From NCBI GenBank assembly GCA_035691285.1, contig DASSJI010000203.1, positions 1 to 34,818 of the forward strand: DNA of 34,818 bases. Direction: 5' to 3'. The translations under genes and the position numbers were made by a program. The stretch comes from DATFEN01 sp035691285. GTDB lineage: Bacteria; Acidobacteriota; Vicinamibacteria; Fen-336. This document shows positions 29,112-34,818 of this stretch, in pieces (positions within the stretch are counted from its first letter, which is position 1; each line of letters starts with the position of its first letter). The notes beneath the pieces are model-generated. The model saw only the letters and a program-made list of their open reading frames with translations. It ran no database searches and had not been told where the DNA came from.

Positions 29112-31543
29112 TCGGGCTCCAGCACGAGCCGCGCGGACGCGATGCGCTCGACCGCCTGGCGGCTGATGGGCCAGGGGTGGTACTCGCCGCGGAGCCAGAG
29201 CTGCATCAGGTCGTCGTAGTGGTGAGAGGCCGGGATTCCGGACTGGCCGCCGGGAAGGACGGCCAGCGACGCGTCGAGGTCGGAGAAGTCGGTGATCTGG
29301 CGCATCGACGGGCCGATCGTGACGCCGAGGCCGTCGAACGGCGTTTCCATCTTGTTGACCGTGCCCGCGTGCCCCGGAACGCCGAACGGCCCGCGGTCGA
29401 AGTAGAGGGCGAGCAGGCGCGACCCGCGGCCCAGCGGGCTGTGGAAGGTGAGCGTGTGCGCGTCGCTCCAGCGAGCTCCGCCCGGGTCGTCGCCGAAGCG
29501 CGCCATGGCGTCCTTCACGGCCGCCTCGAAGGCGGCGCGGAAGATCGCCCCTCGATCCTCGCGCCCGGGCGTCGAGACCCGATCGAACCAGTGGTCGAGG
29601 CGGCGCTCCACGACGGTGGCGACCATGATCGCCCAGAGGTTCGCCTTCGAGCGCCAGTCCTTCGCCAGCTCCGCGCCCATCTCGTCGGCGAAGATCGCCT
29701 CGTAGAGCCGGCGCTCGAAGAGTGCGAACAGCAGGGGTGCGGCCGCGTCGCCCCGCATGTCGAAATCCCAGCCGCGCAGGCGCTCGAGGGCGGCGCCGAC
29801 CGGACCGCGCGGCGGCGCCCCCCGGTACGCGTCGAGAACGAGGGGGACGAGCTCGCGGGCGGGCACGAGGACGGTGTCGGACTGCATGCGCGCCACGTCC
29901 GCGACGGAGAGTCTGTCCGTCGCCCGGATCAGCTCGTGGATGCGCCTGATTCGGTCCACGGGCTCCCACTGGTCGGAGATGTAGTAGGGCGAGCGGGCGA
30001 GCGTGGGGTTGTTGGCCGACGCGAGCCAGCCCTGGGGAGGGTCGAACGTGCTCGGGTTTTCCGCGAAGGGGATGAAGCCGTCCCACTCCTCGGAGCCGTC
30101 CCAGCCCAGGCGGAAGCGGGTGCCGTCGAGCCTCGGCGCCGGGTAGCGCGGGATCCGGCCGCTCGTCTGCAGGCCGATGTGGCCCTCGCGGTCGGCGTAG
30201 ACGACGTTCTGGGCGATCGCCCCGAAGCGGCTCAGCGCCTCCCGGAAGCTCGGCCAATCGCGGGCGCGGTTCAGCAGGTAGAAGCCGTCGATCTCGTTGG
30301 CGTCCAGCGCGGCCCTGAAGTTCCATCGGTAGGCGAGGGCGCGGGGCTCGTCCTGGAGCAGCTTGCCGACCAGGGGGCCGTGGGGCGTGGATCGCACGGC
30401 CAGCGTCTCGGATCCGCCGCCGCGGACGCGGATCTCCTCGACGCGCTCCTCCAGGTCGACCCAGGCCCCGCGGTGGAGGACGCGCGCGCCCTCCACCTTC
30501 TCCACGAAGAAGTCGCCTCCGTCGAGCATCACGTTCGTCATGCCCCAGGCCACGTCGCGGTTCCGCCCGATCGCGACGAGAGGCAGGCCCGGGATCGTGA
30601 CTCCGGCCACGTCGAGGGTGGGCGACACGAGGTGGGCCTCGTACCAGATCGGGGGCAGGCCGTGGCTGAGGTGCGGGTCGTTCGCCAGGATCGGCCGGCC
30701 GGTGGTCGTCTTGCCCGGCCCGAGCACCCAGTTGTTGCTGGCGCGGAGCGCCGGGAGCGTCGAGAGGAGCTGCGTCTCGAACGGGGACAGCTCGAAGAGC
30801 GACAGCTCGGCGGGTGGCTGATCCGAGCGGATCCGGGCGGCGGGAGCCCCGATCGCTTCGCTGGCGGACGGGTGGACGGAGGGCTCGCCGCCGAAGTTCC
30901 AGGGCAGGAGCTCCGCCGCGCGCTCGGGCCCCACCTTCGCCACCAGCCGCTCGACGAGGGGATCGAAGGTCCAGGACATCTCGAGACCCCAGGCCATGTA
31001 GCCGAGGATGCCGAGGAAGTCGTCGGCGCGGGCGGCGGCGAACCCACGACCGAGGATCGAGAACTCGATGGGCAGGGCGCGTCCGCTGGCCTCGCGGGCC
31101 GCCAGGTTGACGCCGCGGGCGTAGGCCACCAGGGCGCGCTGGGCCTCCGGCCGTGCCGACTCCATCATGCGCCGGCCGACGCCGTGGAGGTCGAGGGTGC
31201 GGAAGAGGCGGTCGACCTTGAGGGTGTCCTTGCCGAACACCTCCGAGAGGCGGCCCTGCCCGACGTGGCGGAGCACGTCCATCTGGAAGAGCCGGTCCTG
31301 GCCGTGGCAGAAGCCGAGGGCGAAGTACGCGTCGTCGTCGCTCTGGGCGAAGATGTGCGGCACGCCGAAGCGGTCGCGCACGATCTCGACTCGCGCGCTC
31401 ACCGAGGCGCCGGCCCGGGTTCCGTCGAGGAGGGGAAGCGCGCGCCGGGCGCGGGCGACGAACGCGGCGCTCACGGCCACGGCGAGTGCGAGCAGCAAGG
31501 CCGCGGCCCCGCGGAGCCAGCGCATCGGTCGGGAGGCTACCAT
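29108..31543 (-). CDS. Penicillin acylase family N-terminal-nucleophile amidase
   Basis: Precursor enzyme of 811 aa. The N-terminus is a signal or anchor helix (about 9-30). The A-chain region carries RDRFGVPHIFAQSDDDAYFALGF-type conservation. A spacer follows, then the self-cleavage site with nucleophile Ser269 in ALRASNNWV, and ILANDPHLSHGLPPIWYEAHL directly after. The long B chain carries the family blocks WGMTNVMLDGGDFF and ANNPTLARSPYYISDQW. The mature heterodimer should be periplasmic and hydrolyse amides such as N-acyl-homoserine lactones, beta-lactam side chains or other acyl-amines; the substrate is unknown. The start is ATG at 31543; ATG at 31525 also gives a signal. It is coupled to the XRE gene by GTGA and divergent from metX. 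Confidence 0.93.
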   Translation of the reverse strand: MVASRPMRWLRGAAALLLALAVAVSAAFVARARRALPLLDGTRAGASVSARVEIVRDRFGVPHIFAQSDDDAYFALGFCHGQDRLFQMDVLRHVGQGRLSEVFGKDTLKVDRLFRTLDLHGVGRRMMESARPEAQRALVAYARGVNLAAREASGRALPIEFSILGRGFAAARADDFLGILGYMAWGLEMSWTFDPLVERLVAKVGPERAAELLPWNFGGEPSVHPSASEAIGAPAARIRSDQPPAELSLFELSPFETQLLSTLPALRASNNWVLGPGKTTTGRPILANDPHLSHGLPPIWYEAHLVSPTLDVAGVTIPGLPLVAIGRNRDVAWGMTNVMLDGGDFFVEKVEGARVLHRGAWVDLEERVEEIRVRGGGSETLAVRSTPHGPLVGKLLQDEPRALAYRWNFRAALDANEIDGFYLLNRARDWPSFREALSRFGAIAQNVVYADREGHIGLQTSGRIPRYPAPRLDGTRFRLGWDGSEEWDGFIPFAENPSTFDPPQGWLASANNPTLARSPYYISDQWEPVDRIRRIHELIRATDRLSVADVARMQSDTVLVPARELVPLVLDAYRGAPPRGPVGAALERLRGWDFDMRGDAAAPLLFALFERRLYEAIFADEMGAELAKDWRSKANLWAIMVATVVERRLDHWFDRVSTPGREDRGAIFRAAFEAAVKDAMARFGDDPGGARWSDAHTLTFHSPLGRGSRLLALYFDRGPFGVPGHAGTVNKMETPFDGLGVTIGPSMRQITDFSDLDASLAVLPGGQSGIPASHHYDDLMQLWLRGEYHPWPISRQAVERIASARLVLEPE

Positions 31544-31546
31544 CGT

Positions 31547-31575
31547 TTGCCGCTTCCGGCTGCCTCGGTTAGCCT
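31547..31575 (+). promoter_or_regulatory. Promoter of metX
   Basis: -35 TTGCCG (31547-31552) and -10 TAGCCT (31570-31575) have a 17-bp spacer. The same TAGCCT -10 and spacing occur at the family-5 binding protein promoter. The expected transcript start is near 31582, a few bases before a short ATG-led ORF. Confidence 0.6.
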
Positions 31576-31587
31576 GTGTCCCCGCAC

Positions 31588-31620
31588 ATGACCGAGACCC
31601 GGCTCAGGCCCGACGCGTGA
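31588..31620 (+). CDS. Possible 10-aa leader ORF overlapping metX, or frameshifted metX start
   Basis: ATG at 31588 opens MTETRLRPDA and stops at TGA 31618-31620, which overlaps the GTG start of metX as GTGA. It lies about 6 nt from the predicted transcript start. It could be a leader peptide coupled to metX, or the true metX N-terminus separated by a one-base indel. The encoded residues show no run of methionine that would suggest classical attenuation. Confidence 0.35.
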   Translation: MTETRLRPDA

Positions 31621-32702
31621 AGGGCGTCGCCCGTCTCCCGGGGCCGTTCCGCATGCGCCACGGTGGCGTGCTGCCCCAGGTGGACATCGTCTACGAGACC
31701 TGGGGCACGCTCTCGCCAGAGAAGGACAACGCGCTCCTGATCGTCACGGGCCTGTCGCCAGGCGCCCACGCGCGTTCCTCGGCCGAGGACCCGACGCCCG
31801 GCTGGTGGGAGCAGATGGTCGGTCCGGAGCAGGCCATCGACACCGAGCGCTTCTTCGTCGTCTGCGTCAACTCCCTGGGGAGCTGCCATGGCTCGACCGG
31901 CGCGGCGTCCCTCGATCCCAGGACCGGCGAGCCCTACCGGATGTCCTTCCCCGTCCTGGGCATCGAGGACATCGCGACCGCAGCCCGCGAGGCGCTGCGC
32001 ACGCTGGGCATCCCCCGTCTCCGCGCCCTGGTCGGCCCGTCGCTGGGCGGGATGACGGCGCTGGCGTACGCGATGCTCTTTCCCGACGAGGTCGGGGCCC
32101 TCGTCACGATCTCGTCGGCGGCGCGGGCCACGCCGTTCGCAATCGCGATCCGCTCGGTGCAGCGGGAGGCCATACGCTCCGACCCGGCCTGGAAGGGCGG
32201 CAACTACGTGCCACCGGGTCCGGTCACGGGGCTGCGCCTGGCGCGCAAGCTCGGCCTCATCACCTATCGCTCCGCCCGGGAATGGCGCGAGCGCTTCGCC
32301 CGGGAGCGGGTCGACGTCCAGGACGCGGCCGAGGGCGCCTTCGGCATCGAGTTCGAGGTCGAGGCCTATCTCGAGGCCCACGCGCGCAAGTTCGCCGGCC
32401 ACTTCGACGCCAACTGCTACCTGTACCTCTCGCGCTCGATGGACCTGTTCGACGTGGCCGAGCATGGAGGCAGCGTCGACGCCGGTCTCGGGCGGATCCG
32501 CGCGAGCCAGGTGCTCGTCGTCGGCGTCGAGACGGACTTCCTCTTCCCCCTCGACCAGCAGGAGGAGATCGCCGCGATCCTGCGCAAGCAGGGCCGCGAC
32601 GTGAGCTTCGCCGCGCTGCCGTCCCTGCAGGGCCACGACTCGTTCCTGGTGGACTACGACCGCTTCGGGCCGGTGGTGGGGGAGTTCCTGGGGCGAGTGT
32701 AG
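31617..32702 (+). CDS. metX: Homoserine O-acyltransferase (MetX)
   Basis: Alpha/beta hydrolase-fold acyltransferase of 361 aa that activates L-homoserine (usually with acetyl-CoA) for methionine synthesis. Conserved blocks are VYETWGTLSPEKDNALL, the oxyanion/NSLGSCHGSTGAASLDPRTG segment, nucleophile Ser142 in GPSLGGM, the catalytic Asp in GVETDFLFP and His in LQGHDSFLVD. Acetyl versus succinyl preference cannot be read safely here. GTG at 31617 is the only usable in-frame start in the right place; a 10-codon ORF overlaps it by GTGA, so the real N-terminus may be different if there is a frameshift. It is divergent from penicillin acylase. Together with metK it represents methionine/SAM metabolism in the window. 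Confidence 0.93.
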   Translation: MKGVARLPGPFRMRHGGVLPQVDIVYETWGTLSPEKDNALLIVTGLSPGAHARSSAEDPTPGWWEQMVGPEQAIDTERFFVVCVNSLGSCHGSTGAASLDPRTGEPYRMSFPVLGIEDIATAAREALRTLGIPRLRALVGPSLGGMTALAYAMLFPDEVGALVTISSAARATPFAIAIRSVQREAIRSDPAWKGGNYVPPGPVTGLRLARKLGLITYRSAREWRERFARERVDVQDAAEGAFGIEFEVEAYLEAHARKFAGHFDANCYLYLSRSMDLFDVAEHGGSVDAGLGRIRASQVLVVGVETDFLFPLDQQEEIAAILRKQGRDVSFAALPSLQGHDSFLVDYDRFGPVVGEFLGRV

Positions 32703-32709
32703 GAATGCG

Positions 32710-33753
32710 TCAATCGACGTACGTCCCGCTCGTCAGCACCTCGCCCCTCCGGCCCACCAGTCGGACCTCGACCGCGTGGACGCCGCTCGGCAGGAACGGC
32801 TTCTCGAACGACAGCGAGTAGTAGCCGGCGAGGGCGCCTTCGAGTCGAGCCATGGCGAGCTCCGGGAAGTCGTGTGTCTTGACATAGAAGCCGCCCGTGT
32901 CCTCGGCCACCTGCTCCAGGCCGATCTCGAGATCGTGGTAGTCGGCGTCGGTGACGTCGAGGGAGAACACGATGGCGCGGGCGTCCTTGAGCGCCTTGCG
33001 CGCCGCGTCGTACTCGGGCCGCATCGCGACGCGTCCGCCGGACAGCTCGCCGAGCCCCCAGCCGAAGAACGCGACCGACTTCGTGCCCGGCAGGGGGAGG
33101 AGCGCGCGGGCGAGGACCAGGAGCCCTTCCTCGGGGCTCGCGGCGCGCCGGGCCGCCCGCGGGTCGAGGCCCGTGAGGAGGGAGGGCGCCTGCTCGGGCA
33201 CGACCTGTGGGGGCTCCTCCATGAGGATCGAGCGCTCGACGATCCGGCGCAGCCTCCCCCTGTCCCGCGTGAAGTCGGTCCACAGGCGGAGGTGCGTGTC
33301 GAACGAGAGGACTGCGACGCGGTCCTCCGGCTCGAGGCTGTCGAGGAGCCTCGCGGCCCGGGTCTTCATGCGCATGAGGCCGGTGATCCGGCTGGACTCC
33401 GAGATGTCCTTCTGGAACAGGAAGACAACCAGCCGGCCGGCTGGCGCCGGCTCCACGCCCGCCGCGGCGGCCTGCTCCGGAGCGAGGCCCTCCGCGTAGG
33501 GCGCGCTCCCGGAGACCCAGCGCAGCGAGTCCACCACGGCCCGGGTCCCGTCGACGCTCACCGCGACGTCCATGGGACCGAGCCCGAGCAGCGGCTTGCC
33601 CGCAGAGTCCACGATGCGCAGGTCCAGGAGGACGCGCTCGACCGAGATGCGCTCGATGAAGCGGGGGGGCTTCTCCGGCTCGGGCGTGGCCTCTTGGGCG
33701 CCGGCGAGCATGGCCGCCGCTCCGTGCACCAGCAGGGCGAGCGCGTTCCTCAC
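32710..33753 (-). CDS. Secreted VWFA-related protein (Acidobacteria-type)
   Basis: Protein of 347 aa with a signal peptide (residues about 1-20, ending MLAGAQ). Residues 35-80 (SVERVLLDLRIVDSAGKPLLGLGPMDVAVSVDG) match the N-terminal beta domain of the VWFA-related family expanded in Acidobacteria. A von Willebrand A fold follows, with the MIDAS motif DISES (Asp116, Ser118, Ser120) and a later GWGLGELSGG strand. The C-terminal GYYSLSFEKP...VRLVGRRGEVL is also typical. It is probably an extracytoplasmic metal-dependent binding protein; the partner is unknown. The start is GTG at 33753, overlapping the DUF3810 stop (GTGA). The 3' end faces metX with a 7-nt gap. Confidence 0.88.
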   Translation of the reverse strand: MRNALALLVHGAAAMLAGAQEATPEPEKPPRFIERISVERVLLDLRIVDSAGKPLLGLGPMDVAVSVDGTRAVVDSLRWVSGSAPYAEGLAPEQAAAAGVEPAPAGRLVVFLFQKDISESSRITGLMRMKTRAARLLDSLEPEDRVAVLSFDTHLRLWTDFTRDRGRLRRIVERSILMEEPPQVVPEQAPSLLTGLDPRAARRAASPEEGLLVLARALLPLPGTKSVAFFGWGLGELSGGRVAMRPEYDAARKALKDARAIVFSLDVTDADYHDLEIGLEQVAEDTGGFYVKTHDFPELAMARLEGALAGYYSLSFEKPFLPSGVHAVEVRLVGRRGEVLTSGTYVD

Positions 33754-34818
33754 GGCGCGATCCTACCAAGACGCCCGCTGCGCCGGGCGGCCAGCAGCAG
33801 ATCCACCATGCGACCGTAGCTCTGGAGGCCGCGCGGGTCGCCCTGGGAGCGCAGGTACGCATCGTTGACCCGGTCCCCGATCCGGGTCAGGCGCCCCTCG
33901 TACTCGAGCCGGAAGGCGCGGATGGCGGCCACGTCGCGGGAGACCCCTGGAGAGCGGCTCTCGGCGATCCGGCGCGCGGACTCCCGGTCGACGGAGGCCA
34001 GGGCGGCGACGGCGTGCAGGCCGGCCACGAGGGCGCCCGAGTAGCGGAAGTCGGGGTCGGGATGGCGATGGCACGCGACGAAGGCCACGAAGCTCGCCTC
34101 GTCCTCGCGGGCCCAACCCGCGAGGTGGGCCAGCTCGTGGCTGGCGTTGAAGGGGATCTCGACTTCCGGAACGAAGACGTTGACGAGGGGCTCGGCCGTG
34201 AACGGGATGAAGATCCCCGAGATTCCGAGACGCGACAGGAGGGGAGAGGAGAGCGAGCCCTTGGGCCGAGCGGCTGAGGGCAGGGAGGGCGTCGCGAAGC
34301 TCTCGAAGCCTCGGGGAGCCCGCCTCAGCACCTGCGCGACGCCGCCCTCCAGGCGGAACACGCCGGCTACCTCCGAGCGCCCGCGGCGGAGCGCGTCAGC
34401 GTCGGCGGCCAGCGCCTGCGCCAGGTCCGCCAGCTCCGCGGCCGGTGCGGGCAGGGGCTCGAGGCCGAGGGTTCGGGCGAGCGGCTGGCGCCGGTAGTTC
34501 AGGCCCCAGAGCAGCAGGAAGGCGAGGTAGACGAGCCCGGCGCCGGCGACGACGGCCGAGGCCGCGAGCCGCGGCGTGCGCCGCCTGCCGGCGCGGAACG
34601 AGCGCGTGGCGAGCGCCGCCAGAACGACGAGCAAGGCGAGCGCCGCCGGGGCCAGCGCGTCCGCCAGGGCGAACGGGAGCCGGCCGGTTGCGGCCGTCAG
34701 GAGCGCTGCCAGCTTCGGATACAGGGCTCTCGAGTAGAGGGCCTCGACCCGATCGCGGGCGGCTCCGGCGACGTACTGGAGGAGGAGGGCTCCGCCCAGG
34801 GGCAGGAGGCAAGCCGCG
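33750..34818 (-). CDS. DUF3810 family membrane zinc metalloprotease (5' end outside window)
   Basis: Frame open to the right edge; 355 codons are seen without an upstream limit, so the N-terminus is probably just outside. Two or three membrane helices come first (LLPLGGALLLQYVAG, ALALLVVLAALA, AGLVYLAFLLLWGLNYRR). The segment RVEALYSRALYPKLAALL before the second helix is a family hallmark. The soluble part has HELAH (metal-binding HEXXH) within FNASHELAHLAGW and a downstream acidic AREDEASFVAFVAC. Function of the family is unknown, but an active gluzincin-like peptidase is likely. A TTG at 34634 would cut off the first helices and is not the real start. It is coupled to the VWA gene by GTGA. 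Confidence 0.85.
   Translation of the reverse strand, partial: AACLLPLGGALLLQYVAGAARDRVEALYSRALYPKLAALLTAATGRLPFALADALAPAALALLVVLAALATRSFRAGRRRTPRLAASAVVAGAGLVYLAFLLLWGLNYRRQPLARTLGLEPLPAPAAELADLAQALAADADALRRGRSEVAGVFRLEGGVAQVLRRAPRGFESFATPSLPSAARPKGSLSSPLLSRLGISGIFIPFTAEPLVNVFVPEVEIPFNASHELAHLAGWAREDEASFVAFVACHRHPDPDFRYSGALVAGLHAVAALASVDRESARRIAESRSPGVSRDVAAIRAFRLEYEGRLTRIGDRVNDAYLRSQGDPRGLQSYGRMVDLLLAARRSGRLGRIAP

Noticed and set aside
29723..29949. Arg-rich plus-strand ORFs within the penicillin acylase gene
   Set aside because: Shadow frames with low-complexity Arg/Ala/Pro composition and no start signals.
31167..31616. Upstream extension of metX to 511 aa
   Set aside because: It is antisense to the penicillin acylase start region and has no homology-like motifs.
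34634..34634. TTG start for the DUF3810 protein
   Set aside because: The frame continues to the window edge with the family's conserved first helices and RVEALYSRALYP segment, so the gene is 5'-truncated by the window.

Overview
The window is a 34.8 kb piece of a very GC-rich (roughly 70%) bacterial chromosome. It is almost fully coding, with about 28 real genes, one tRNA and no intergenic stretch over 300 bases. The best guess for the organism is a member of the Acidobacteriota, perhaps a Thermoanaerobaculia- or Vicinamibacteria-like lineage. The reasons are the GC content, a VWFA-related secreted protein of the type expanded in that phylum, Tat/lipoprotein secreted enzymes, and secreted-looking methyltransferase and S9 peptidase genes. 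This assignment is an inference from gene style, not a database match. There are no insertion sequences, phage genes or CRISPR arrays, so the region looks like stable chromosome. The giant antisense reading frames across it are GC-driven shadows.

Layout. 1-4504 (minus): ksgA, RNase J and ftsK (cut by the left edge), a housekeeping cluster. 4554-7291 (plus): a secreted thioredoxin-fold/TPR protein, glycogen synthase and thioredoxin. 7347-13452 (minus): a compact five-gene unit hutH - 62-aa membrane peptide - hutU - winged-helix ATPase - FHA/serine protease, with every junction overlapping or within 4 nt. 13496-16855 (plus): a secreted S9 peptidase and purA. 16852-19529 (minus): an oligopeptide-type binding lipoprotein and a D-amino-acid-oxidase-like flavoenzyme whose sequence order looks circularly permuted. 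19640-21151 (plus): tRNA-Lys(TTT), a family-3 solute-binding protein and a methyltransferase with an N-terminal signal. 21160-25097 (minus): a receiver-Ser/Thr kinase fusion coupled to a hybrid histidine kinase. 25132-27021 (minus): a zinc-ribbon membrane protein, then a SAM riboswitch, a 74-aa ORF and metK. 27111-27956 (plus): a YihY/BrkB membrane protein. 27946-31543 (minus): penicillin acylase, a 64-aa XRE regulator and a quinone oxidoreductase. 31617-32702 (plus): metX. 32710-34818 (minus): a DUF3810 metalloprotease (cut by the right edge) and the VWA protein.

How it works together. Histidine breakdown is represented by hutH and hutU (histidine to urocanate to imidazolonepropionate). Methionine/SAM metabolism is represented by metX and by metK behind a SAM-binding leader. 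That leader has a 17-bp-spaced promoter lying inside the upstream gene, a SAM-clan aptamer without the SAM-I kink-turn, and a 9-bp hairpin that buries the Shine-Dalgarno of the 74-aa ORF. The ORF stop codon directly abuts the metK start. Several genes have a -10-like hexamer only 6-13 nt before the start codon, which suggests frequent leaderless or near-leaderless mRNAs. Operon-internal genes are instead joined by recurrent GTGA stop/start overlaps.

The best candidates for something new are the SAM-riboswitch/74-aa-ORF/metK unit, the hut-linked ATPase/FHA-protease module, the permuted flavoenzyme, and the receiver-kinase/hybrid-kinase pair.
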